The notes below the pieces were generated by a model. It was not told where the DNA came from. It did no database searches and worked only from the letters and a program-made list of their open reading frames with translations. Source: Streptomyces sp. PCS3-D2 (GTDB taxonomy: Bacteria; Actinomycetota; Actinomycetes; Streptomycetales; Streptomycetaceae). From it: a stretch of 64,000 nucleotides of DNA. The translations under genes and the position numbers were made by a program. Positions within the stretch are counted from its first letter, which is position 1. Every line of letters starts with the position of its first letter. Shown here piece after piece: positions 1-7,305 of the stretch. The stretch is taken from contig NZ_CP097800.1 of assembly GCF_000612545.2 (NCBI RefSeq), positions 186,001-250,000 on the forward strand. The letters run 5' to 3'.

Positions 1-2
1 CC

Positions 3-347
3 TCTCTCGGATACTCCGACGTGGTCGACCCGTTGGCACCGGCCGACGGTCTGCCGCTGCTCGCGGACGCCGAGTCGCACCGTGCGACGGAGTGGGAGGC
101 CGTCCTCCTCGTGGGTGACGCGGCGACGGTTGCGGCGGCACGGCGCTGGCACGAGACGATCTGGACCATACAGCTGCTGATCCGGGAGGACTCGGTCGAC
201 GGCGAGATGTGGACCAGGGCGCACCGGATGGCGAGCGCGGCGCGTGACGCCTTCTACGAGAGTGCGCGGCGCGACCTCGGCATCGAAGGCGCTCCCCCGC
301 CGCCGGGACAGTGGCCCCGCGAGTGGCGGGCCGAGCTGTCCGGCTGA
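3..347 (+). CDS. Conserved hypothetical protein, C-terminal fragment
   Basis: The reading frame is already open at the left edge of the window, so this is the 3' part of a longer gene; a GTG at 21 is in frame but has no ribosome binding site I can see. The visible 115 or so residues are mostly helical and charged, with a run around AARRWHETIWTIQLLIRED followed by a C-terminal RDAFYESARRDLGIEG segment. I recall similar tails in uncharacterised Streptomyces proteins but cannot name a domain or function. No transmembrane segment is visible. It ends about 400 bases before the NLR-type operon and is probably unrelated to it. Confidence 0.7.
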   Translation, partial: SLGYSDVVDPLAPADGLPLLADAESHRATEWEAVLLVGDAATVAAARRWHETIWTIQLLIREDSVDGEMWTRAHRMASAARDAFYESARRDLGIEGAPPPPGQWPREWRAELSG

Positions 348-744
348 ACGGGTCCCGGCCCGTGCCCTGGCGGACCGCTGCCCGGTAGCGGCCACACCGT
401 GGGAGCGACAGGCGCGTGGCCCGTAGAGGGCGGCCCATGGGCCGCACTCGGCGGACGTCTCGCGCCACTGGGCACTGGACCGGAACCTACGCGTCACGAC
501 CATCCTCCACCGGGGTTCCACCCCACGAAGAGGGCAGAACCCAGCACCTGCTCACGACATCACGCAGGCCCCCACCCTTCGGCCTCCAGGCAGGCCCGAA
601 GCTCCTGGCGGCCGGATCGGACATCGTTCCCGCCGGATTCCGGCGTTCTACCCCAGAAGATCCATGGGATCTCTAGGGTGGTTCCGCTGTCTTTTCGCGC
701 GGTCGGCCCCCCGGGGGCCGGCCCGTCACACAAGGGGGAGAACA
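348..744. other. Intergenic region before the NLR-type operon
   Basis: About 400 bases with no gene I can support: open frames here have poor codon bias. It must hold the promoter of the downstream two-gene unit. A GC-rich perfect hairpin (704-720, arms of 8) lies just upstream of the ribosome binding site GGGGGAG at 733-739. I see no convincing -35/-10 pair. Confidence 0.5.
704..720. repeat. Short perfect inverted repeat in the leader of the effector-like gene
   Basis: CGGCCCCC-C-GGGGGCCG, eight-base arms around one base, 25 bases ahead of the GTG start at 745. It could be a leader hairpin near the ribosome binding site or an operator, or simply a chance GC-rich palindrome. Confidence 0.4.
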
Positions 745-1275
745 GTGCTGGTCGAGACGTTGACAGCGTTGGCCGCCGCGGGTGGCGGCGCGGTCGTACA
801 GGCCGCCGGGACGGACGCCTGGCACGGAGTACGGCGCCGGGTGGCGGAGCTCTTCGGGCGCGGCGACGAGCAGCGGGAGCGGGCCGAGCTGGAACGGCTG
901 GACCGGACCTCCCGGGCGCTGGAACCCGGCGCGTCCGCGGACCCGGAGCGGGAGCGTGACCGGCAGAGCGGCATGTGGCAGGGGCGCTTTGAGTCCCTGC
1001 TGGAGAACGCGGACCCGCAGGATCAGCAGCGCGTGGCCGACGAGCTGCGGGCGCTGCTTCGCTGTGGCACCCTCCTCGAGGGCGACCTGGCCGTGTCCAC
1101 CGGAAAGGCCACGGCCACGGACGGGGGCCACGCCGTGACCGGTGTCGAGCGCACCGGCGGAGTGGACGGGCGGCCGGCGCGCGCGGTGAACACCGGGGAC
1201 GCGCAGGCCACCGGCCCGGGCTCCCGCGCCGTCAGCGGCATCACTGATTCCCGCCGTGACCCACGAGGCGCCTAG
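745..1275 (+). CDS. Small helical protein with duplicated C-terminal amyloid-like motif, candidate effector of the adjacent NLR
   Basis: A 176-residue protein from GTG 745, chosen because GGGGGAG lies 5 bases upstream; longer in-frame starts have no such site. Residues 2-22 form a hydrophobic, small-residue-rich stretch (LTALAAAGGGAVVQAAG), followed by a charged helical region to about 110. Residues 117-134 (VSTGKATATDGGHAVTGV) and 148-166 (VNTGDAQATGPGSRAVSGI) are two copies of one Gly/Ala/Val motif. A third copy is in the N-terminus of the next protein, 56 bases downstream in the same direction. In bacterial NLR systems, effectors with a C-terminal amyloid motif pair with NLRs bearing the matching N-terminal motif. 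The N-terminal part resembles membrane-targeting Bell/HeLo-type domains only in general character. Function is inferred. Confidence 0.75.
   Translation: MLVETLTALAAAGGGAVVQAAGTDAWHGVRRRVAELFGRGDEQRERAELERLDRTSRALEPGASADPERERDRQSGMWQGRFESLLENADPQDQQRVADELRALLRCGTLLEGDLAVSTGKATATDGGHAVTGVERTGGVDGRPARAVNTGDAQATGPGSRAVSGITDSRRDPRGA
1093..1242 (+). repeat. Tandem copies of an amyloid-like signalling motif within the effector-like gene
   Basis: Codons 117-166 of the small protein contain two diverged copies of a motif close to V-[ST]-T-G-x-A-x-A-x-[DG]-G-x-x-AV-[ST]-G-[IV]. The codons differ, so this is conservation of protein sequence rather than a recent DNA duplication. Confidence 0.65.
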
Positions 1276-1331
1276 GCACCGGACACCGTCCGAAGGCCGG
1301 AGAGCGACGAGGCGAGGGATCGGGAGCGGCC

Positions 1332-4300
1332 ATGGCGAAATGGCACTGGGGCAGGCGACGTGACGGGGGCGGGCGCAGCCTGGCCCGGGGCACCGCCGTC
1401 GAAGGGGTGCGCGTGACGGGGGACATCCCCTCGTCGCCCCCCGCCCAACAGGTGACAGGGTCCGGGAACGCTGTCGCCGACAACGGCGGCATCGCGGTCT
1501 CGGGTATCTACAACGACCATTCCAGCGTGCTGCTGCCTCCCGAGGTGTTGCGGGCGGCGGCCAAGGTGAAGGCCCCGCGGGGCATGGACGATCTGCCCTA
1601 CCTGCCCGGTCACTTCGTGGGCAGGGAATCCGAACTGCAGGCCCTGGACGCGGCGTTGAAAGGGTCAGGACAGGTGCGCCTGCAGGCGGTGCACGGACTC
1701 GGCGGAGTCGGAAAGAGCGCCCTGGCCGCCCACTGGGTGGCCACACGGGCCCACTCCCACAAGCTGAGGCCGGTCCGGTGGATCACCGCCGACAGTCCCG
1801 CCGGCGTCGAGCAGGGGCTCGCCGCCCTGGCCGTAGCACTGCAGCCGGCCCTGGCCAAGGTGCTCACCACGGCAGCCCTGGCCGAGTACGCCCTCCAATG
1901 GCTTGCGGGACACACTGGCTGGCTGCTGGTCCTGGACAACGTCACCGACCCGGCTGACATCGCCGCACTGCTCGCGCGCGCCCCCGGCGGCCGCTTCCTG
2001 ATCACCAGCCGGCTCGCCACGGTGTGGACCACCGCCACCACCGTCATCCGACTCGACGTCCTGGACCCGGCCGAGTCCCTGACCCTGCTCACTCGCGCCA
2101 CCACCGCAGCCGGGCCCCGGGACCTGGACGGCGCCGCCGAGCTGTGCGCCGAACTCGGCCATCTGCCCCTCGCGGTGGTCCAGGCGGCCGCTTACCTGGC
2201 GCAGAACCCACTCCTCACCCCAAGCAACTACGTCGGCCTCCTGCGCGAGGACCCGGCCGGGACCTATCAACAGGGAGGCGAGGGCCGCACCTCCGCCGAG
2301 CGCACCGTCGCCCGCGTCTGGCGCGTGACGCTGGACCGGATCAGCGAACTCCAGCCGTACGCGGCCCGCGTCCTGCGCGCCCTGGCCTGGTACGGCCCCG
2401 ATCGCATCCCCGTCGGCCTCCTCGACCGCATTCCCGACCATCCCTTCGAGTCGATGCCCACGCCTCGCCAGGTCGCCGACGCCGTCGGCCTCCTGAACGC
2501 GTACAGCATGATCGATGTCGCCCCGGCCACCCGCACCCTCGGCATGCACCGTCTCGTGCAGGGGCTGACCCGCACACCCGATCCCGCCGACCCCCACCGC
2601 GACCCGGTGCTCATCGAGATGGCCCGCATCCACGCGACCCTCGCCCTGCACGAGGACGTCATCCCCCTGTCCTGGCGGGACCCGGCCTTGTGGCCACAGT
2701 GGCGCAGCCTGATCCCGCACATCGATGCCCTGGCGAGCAACACGCCGACCGCCGATGACTCACCGCAGATGGCGGCACTGCTCAACCAGGCGGGGGGCTA
2801 CCTCCACGGCCAGGGGCTGGCGGGCCGGGCGGTCCCGCACCTCGAACGAGCCCTCGCGTACCGGGAGCGCAGCCAGGGCCGGGACCATCCGGACACCTCC
2901 GACATCGTCAACAACCTCGCCGCCACCCGGCTCGCGATCGGTGACCTGGCCGGGGCCGTCGCCCTGTCCGAGCGGGCCGTCGCGGCGACCGTGCGGCACA
3001 GGGGCAGGGATCATCCGCTCAGCATCGGAGCCCAGGTCAATCTCGCGGTGGTCCGCCTGGAGGCCGGGGAGGTGGACCGGGCGACGGCCATGATCGAGCA
3101 GGCCCTCGCCGACAGTCTCCGCCTGGGAGGTGAAGCGCACTACGCCACCATCATGGTCCGTTCCCATCTGGCAACCGCCTACCTGGCGGCCGGGCACTTC
3201 GACCGGGCGCTGGAACTACAGACGCGGAACGCCGCCATCAGCGCCCGGGTGCTCGGGGAGGACCACCCCGACACCCAGGCCGCCCGCATCATCCTCACCC
3301 AGGCCGCCCAGGCGGCGGGAGACCCGGCCAGAGCCGTCCCGTTGTACGAACGGCTCCGCCGACGCCAGGAGCGGGCCCTGGGCGAGGACCATCCGCACAC
3401 CCTCGCCACCCGTTCCAACCTCGCCTCCGCCCACCTGGCGTCCGGAAACCCAGGCCGGGCGATCGAGGAGAACGAGCAGGTGGTCGAAGACCGGATGCGC
3501 GTCCTCGGCGAGGACGATCCGCACACGCTTGCCGCCCAGGGCCTCCTCGCCGACGCCTACACCGAGGCCGGGGACACCGAGCGGTCGATCCCGCTCAGCG
3601 CGCGCGTCCTGGAGGACCGGCTGAGGGTCCTGGGAGAGGACCACCCCGACACCTTCACCGCCCGCGAGAGTCTGGCCGGGGCACACCGGGCGGCGGGAGA
3701 CCTCGACCGGGCGATCCTGCTCTGCACCCAGGTCCTCGACGACAGGCTGCGTGTACTCGGCCCGAACCACCCCGACACCCTCAACGCCCGGAACAACCTC
3801 GCTCTCCTCCAAGGGGGGCAAGGGGCAGAAGACAAGGCGATCGCCCTGCTCGAACACACCCTCGCCGAGAGCGTGCGCGCGCTGGGCGAGGACCACCCGC
3901 ACCTTGCCGCCACCCGCCACAACCTGGCGGCCGCGCACCTGGAGGCGGGAAATCCCGGCCGGGCGATACCCCTCCTGGAGCAGGCCGTCGCCACGAACAT
4001 CCGCACGCTGGGCCAGGACCATCCCCGCACGGTCGACTCCCTCCACGGACTGGCATCGGCCCACCGGGAGGCGGGGAACGCGGCCCAGGTCGCCCTGCTG
4101 TGCGAACGGATCCATGCCTCCCACAGCCGCACGCTCGGCGAGCACGACGCCCAGACCCTCACGTCCGCTTCCCACCTCGCGCTCGCCCGCCTGGAGGCGG
4201 GAGACCCCGAGCGCGCCCTCCCCCTGCTGAAAGCCGCCTTCCGCGCGCAGAAACGTCTCCTCGGCCCCGGGCACATCGACTTCCTCACGACCGCCCACAA

Positions 4301-4499
4301 CCTGGCCCTCGCCCACCACGCGCTGGGACACCTGGGCAAGGCCCTCCGGCTCTACCGGAAGGTCCTCATCCTCAGCACCTCTGTCCTGGGCGAGGACGAT
4401 CCCCTGACGCAGTCCGCCGCCGCGCACCACGCCGCCGCCTCCGCTGCGCGGGGCGCCCCTGAAGACCCCCACATCGATCACGCCCCCAAGAGAAGCTGA
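1332..4499 (+). CDS. NB-ARC/TPR STAND (NLR-like) ATPase with N-terminal amyloid-like motif
   Basis: A 1055-residue signal-transduction ATPase of the STAND class. Residues 41-59 (VTGSGNAVADNGGIAVSGI) match the duplicated motif of the preceding protein. An NB-ARC ATPase follows: P-loop GLGGVGKS at 122-129, Walker B LLVLD at 198-202, and a GLPLA-like HLPLAVVQ further on. From about 479 to 1040 there are roughly 13 kinesin-light-chain-type TPR units of about 42 residues, each with a LGxDHPxT-like turn. In such proteins TPRs act as the ligand sensor, NB-ARC oligomerises, and the N-terminus passes the signal to an effector. It probably forms an operon with the upstream gene. ATG 1332 follows GGGATCGGGAG, a weak ribosome binding site. 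The activating ligand is unknown. Confidence 0.9.
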   Translation: MAKWHWGRRRDGGGRSLARGTAVEGVRVTGDIPSSPPAQQVTGSGNAVADNGGIAVSGIYNDHSSVLLPPEVLRAAAKVKAPRGMDDLPYLPGHFVGRESELQALDAALKGSGQVRLQAVHGLGGVGKSALAAHWVATRAHSHKLRPVRWITADSPAGVEQGLAALAVALQPALAKVLTTAALAEYALQWLAGHTGWLLVLDNVTDPADIAALLARAPGGRFLITSRLATVWTTATTVIRLDVLDPAESLTLLTRATTAAGPRDLDGAAELCAELGHLPLAVVQAAAYLAQNPLLTPSNYVGLLREDPAGTYQQGGEGRTSAERTVARVWRVTLDRISELQPYAARVLRALAWYGPDRIPVGLLDRIPDHPFESMPTPRQVADAVGLLNAYSMIDVAPATRTLGMHRLVQGLTRTPDPADPHRDPVLIEMARIHATLALHEDVIPLSWRDPALWPQWRSLIPHIDALASNTPTADDSPQMAALLNQAGGYLHGQGLAGRAVPHLERALAYRERSQGRDHPDTSDIVNNLAATRLAIGDLAGAVALSERAVAATVRHRGRDHPLSIGAQVNLAVVRLEAGEVDRATAMIEQALADSLRLGGEAHYATIMVRSHLATAYLAAGHFDRALELQTRNAAISARVLGEDHPDTQAARIILTQAAQAAGDPARAVPLYERLRRRQERALGEDHPHTLATRSNLASAHLASGNPGRAIEENEQVVEDRMRVLGEDDPHTLAAQGLLADAYTEAGDTERSIPLSARVLEDRLRVLGEDHPDTFTARESLAGAHRAAGDLDRAILLCTQVLDDRLRVLGPNHPDTLNARNNLALLQGGQGAEDKAIALLEHTLAESVRALGEDHPHLAATRHNLAAAHLEAGNPGRAIPLLEQAVATNIRTLGQDHPRTVDSLHGLASAHREAGNAAQVALLCERIHASHSRTLGEHDAQTLTSASHLALARLEAGDPERALPLLKAAFRAQKRLLGPGHIDFLTTAHNLALAHHALGHLGKALRLYRKVLILSTSVLGEDDPLTQSAAAHHAAASAARGAPEDPHIDHAPKRS
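1452..1508 (+). other. N-terminal amyloid-like motif of the NLR (matches the upstream protein)
   Basis: Codons 41-59 encode VTGSGNAVADNGGIAVSGI, which aligns over its whole length with the two C-terminal copies in the upstream small protein (shared TG, small residues, GG and AV[ST]G[IV]). It lies in an otherwise disordered N-terminus ahead of the P-loop. Confidence 0.65.
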
Positions 4500-4533
4500 G
4501 GATCGGATCGGTCCGACGGCCGCTGCCGAGGTG

Positions 4534-5049
4534 TCAGGCAGCGGTGGAGCGGGCCTCCAGCTGTGACTTCAGGTTGCGCAGGGTCGTCCGGATGTTCTTC
4601 CGCTGGAACTCGGCGAAGGTGTGTCCCCTCGTCGCGATCCGGTCGAACGTGTGGGCCACCGCATCGGGCCAGCTCCGGCGGTCGTCGGTCCACGTCTCGG
4701 TCACCTCGGTGCCCCCGGGCACGGCGGCGAAGCGGTACTCCCAGGTGGCGATCGGGCCGGGCAGCCACGGGCGGCGGAAGCCTATGGCGTGGACCCTGAA
4801 CCGGAACAGCCGGTCCGGGTCGGCGGCCGTCACCGTGCAGCGGGTCGTCCAGCGCAGCGGGCCGCGTTTGTTGCGGCCGTCGAAGGCCATGCCGACCCGG
4901 GTCCGGGTGCCCGGCCCGTCGACCGGGGTCCCGCCGAGGTTCTCCGGGCTCCAACGCCCCATCAGGGCGGGGTCGGCGACGTGCTGGTAGACCGTCGACG
5001 GGTCGGCCGCGACGAAGACGGTGTCGTGGACGCTGAACGTACGGGGCAT
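4534..5049 (-). CDS. SRPBCC superfamily protein (polyketide cyclase/dehydrase-like)
   Basis: A 171-residue START/Bet v1-like protein beginning MPRTFSVHDTVFVAADPSTV, with the usual [VA]xAxPxxVWxxVADPxxMGRWSPE opening of this family, alternating strands and a long C-terminal helix. The ATG at 5049 is chosen over a GTG seven codons upstream because GGAGGG lies 5 bases before it. Members bind small hydrophobic ligands or act as cyclases; the substrate cannot be read from sequence. Its 3' end converges with the NLR gene (34 bases apart). It is the last gene of a minus-strand group with the ClC and reductase-like genes, 85 bases after the ClC stop. Confidence 0.85.
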   Translation of the reverse strand: MPRTFSVHDTVFVAADPSTVYQHVADPALMGRWSPENLGGTPVDGPGTRTRVGMAFDGRNKRGPLRWTTRCTVTAADPDRLFRFRVHAIGFRRPWLPGPIATWEYRFAAVPGGTEVTETWTDDRRSWPDAVAHTFDRIATRGHTFAEFQRKNIRTTLRNLKSQLEARSTAA

Positions 5050-5134
5050 GTGGCTCCCTCCTCGGAGCACGACGGTAGCGGCCGCCTCGCGGCACGGGTC
5101 CGGCGGGCCCCTCTCCAGCCGGCCCCCGCACCCG

Positions 5135-6418
5135 TCAGGCCCGTTCCAGCATGCGGCGGCGAAGAGTGTCGTAGAGGGGTGCGCTCCCCAGCCGGTCCGC
5201 CGTCACCGCCGCGGCGAAGCAGGCCGTCAGCAGCGGCAGCAGGAGCGCGCCGGTGCCGGTCATCTCCGTCACCAGGGCGACGCCGGTGAGCGGTGCCCGC
5301 ACCACGGCGGTGAAGACGGCGGCCATCCCCACGGCCGCGAACGCGGCGGGACCCGCCGTGCCGACCGGCAGCAGGGGGAAGGCGGCCGCGTGGGTGAGCG
5401 TCCCCCACAGGGCTCCCAGGGCCAGCAGTGGTGCGAACAGCCCGCCGGGAGTCGCGGCAGCGTAGCTGAGCGGGCCGGCCACGAAGCGCACGACGAGGCA
5501 GACCACCAGCGCCGCGCCGGTCAGGCTCCCGCCCGCCAGCAGGCGCTCGCTCAGCTGGTCGCCGCCGCCCGTGAGGAGCGGGTCGAAGGCCATCAGGGCG
5601 CCGACCAGGGCCCCGATCACGGCGGCCCGGACCACGAGGGGCACCTGGGTGAGGCGGTCGCACACCTCCAGAGTCCCCACGACCAGGGCGCTGTACCCGG
5701 CGCCCAGTGCCCCGGCCGTCACCCCACACAGGAGGAAGACCGGGAGCATCCACAGCGGCGGGGCGGGAACGGCCGGCATGGGAAGGACCAGCCCGTCGCC
5801 CACGATCAGCTGGGAGACGGACACCGCGGTGACGGTGCCGACGATCGTCAGCAGCACCAGGCGGGGCCGCACCGTGCCGGTCACCTCTTCGCAGACGAAC
5901 AGCAGCCCGCCCAGCGGGGCGGTGAAGGCCACCGCAAGACCGGCCCCGCCCAGCGCGGTGTGGAGCATGCGGGCGTCGCCGGCGTCCAGCCGGCCGCGGC
6001 GGCCCGCCACGGCTCCGATGGCGGCACCCATGTGGACGATCGGTCCCTCCCGGCCCAGGACCAGGCCCGAGCCGATCCCGACGACTCCGCCCGCGAACTT
6101 CGCGGGTAGCAGCCGGGCCGGGTGGCCCTGGGACTCCCCCCGCCACACGGCCTCCACGTGCTGGATGCCGCTGCCCGCGGCGTGCGGTACCCGCAGGGCG
6201 ATCGCACAGGCCGCCGCCGCGCCCGCCGCGGTGAGGGCGACGGGGATCAACCGGCCGGCCCCGCCCAGTGCGGCGGCCTCCTCCACGACCGAGGTGCGCA
6301 GCAGGTCGGCGTGTTCCAGGCACCACCGGAACGCGCCGCCGACCAGCCCGACCAGACCCCCCGCCAGCGCCGCCACCAGGAAGGCGCGGCCGTCTCCCCA
6401 CCTCCGCCCGGATGCCAT
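5135..6418 (-). CDS. ClC-family chloride/proton exchanger
   Basis: A 427-residue polytopic membrane protein with the ClC signature loops: GSGIQ at 82-86, GREGP at 122-126 and GGLFAP at 325-330. It has the gating glutamate (E124) and a second glutamate in LLFVCEEVT (E178) that aligns with the proton glutamate of the E. coli exchanger. The C-terminal APLYDTL tyrosine is also kept. These residues favour an H+/Cl- antiporter over a passive channel. No cytoplasmic CBS domains are present. It starts 3 bases after the stop of the reductase-like gene on the same strand, so the two are likely translationally coupled. Confidence 0.92.
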   Translation of the reverse strand: MASGRRWGDGRAFLVAALAGGLVGLVGGAFRWCLEHADLLRTSVVEEAAALGGAGRLIPVALTAAGAAAACAIALRVPHAAGSGIQHVEAVWRGESQGHPARLLPAKFAGGVVGIGSGLVLGREGPIVHMGAAIGAVAGRRGRLDAGDARMLHTALGGAGLAVAFTAPLGGLLFVCEEVTGTVRPRLVLLTIVGTVTAVSVSQLIVGDGLVLPMPAVPAPPLWMLPVFLLCGVTAGALGAGYSALVVGTLEVCDRLTQVPLVVRAAVIGALVGALMAFDPLLTGGGDQLSERLLAGGSLTGAALVVCLVVRFVAGPLSYAAATPGGLFAPLLALGALWGTLTHAAAFPLLPVGTAGPAAFAAVGMAAVFTAVVRAPLTGVALVTEMTGTGALLLPLLTACFAAAVTADRLGSAPLYDTLRRRMLERA

Positions 6419-6421
6419 GGC

Positions 6422-7036
6422 TCAGTGCTGGGGCAGGTGGGTCTTGGCGTCCTCGTACGTCGCCCCGCCGGGTGCGGGGGCCACGGCGTAGAAGAGGTTC
6501 AGCACACCGGTGCGGAAGGTCTCGGCGGACACCAGCTCCAGCGGCACCGCTGTGGGCTCCCGGTCGAACAGGCGCATGCCGCCGCGCACGGCGATCGGGT
6601 GCAGCAGGAGGTTCAGTTCGTCCAACAGCCCGGCGGCGATCAGCTGGCGCACGACGGAGACCGAGCCGCTGATCCATACCGGCGTGTCCGCCCCCGGCTG
6701 CTCCTTCAGGGCGGCGACGGCGGGGGCGAGGGCGCCGCCGAGCTGTTCGCAGTTGCGCCAGGTGAAGTCGAGCCGGCTGTTCGACACCACGATCTTGCGC
6801 GCGTCACCCAGCACCTTGGCGAACGGCGCGTCCCCCCCGCCCTCCGCCTCCCGCTGCGGCCAGGCGCCCGCGAAGCTGTCGTACGTCCTGCGCCCGAGCA
6901 GCAGGGTGTCGGCCCGGCCCAGGGTGGCATCCACGGCGGCGCCCATCTCGTCGTTGAAGTAGGGGAAGTGCCAGCGGTCGGGCGCCTCGACGACACCGTC
7001 GAGCGAAATGAACAACTGCGCCTTGATCTTCCTCAT
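6422..7036 (-). CDS. Dihydrofolate reductase family (RibD C-terminal domain) protein
   Basis: A 204-residue stand-alone RibD-C/DHFR-fold protein starting MRKIKAQLFISLDGVVEAP, followed by LLLGRRTYDSFAGAWP, KIVVSNSRLDFTWRN, ISGSVSVVRQLIAAGLLDEL and LLLHPIAVRGGMRLF, which are the usual NADPH-fold landmarks. Most members of this small family in actinobacteria have no assigned substrate; they are neither true DHFR nor complete RibD. It is the first gene of a minus-strand group with the ClC exchanger (3-base gap) and is divergent from the MMPL transporter. The 269-base divergent region shows no operator I can name. Confidence 0.88.
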   Translation of the reverse strand: MRKIKAQLFISLDGVVEAPDRWHFPYFNDEMGAAVDATLGRADTLLLGRRTYDSFAGAWPQREAEGGGDAPFAKVLGDARKIVVSNSRLDFTWRNCEQLGGALAPAVAALKEQPGADTPVWISGSVSVVRQLIAAGLLDELNLLLHPIAVRGGMRLFDREPTAVPLELVSAETFRTGVLNLFYAVAPAPGGATYEDAKTHLPQH

Positions 7037-7305
7037 GCCGGTCTCCGGGAGCTGGTGGTCGGTCCGTCCGCGTACGGGCCCATCCAAGGGCACGCGGGGG
7101 TCTGTACCCGGTGCATTCACCCGCACGGCGGCTGCGTCGACCGCTTGCGGACCCCGCCGACGGCGTGCGACTGCGGATCGGCGGCCGGGAACTGCAACCC
7201 GATCGGCCCCTCGGCCGGAAGTGGGGATGAGGGGCCGCCGCCGCGGACCCCCCGGGCACGGACGCTGTTCGCCCGACCTCCACCCATCACGGCCAAGGAC
7301 TCTCG

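Noticed and set aside
673-1746. A 357-codon minus-strand frame over the effector-like gene
   Set aside because: Arginine/proline-rich shadow of two well-supported plus-strand genes, without a start site.
3216-4481. A 421-codon open frame on the minus strand inside the NLR gene
   Set aside because: It mirrors the TPR repeats in antisense, has no ribosome binding site and reads as repeated VVLAQ/GVGV strings, the usual complement of a high-GC repeat region.
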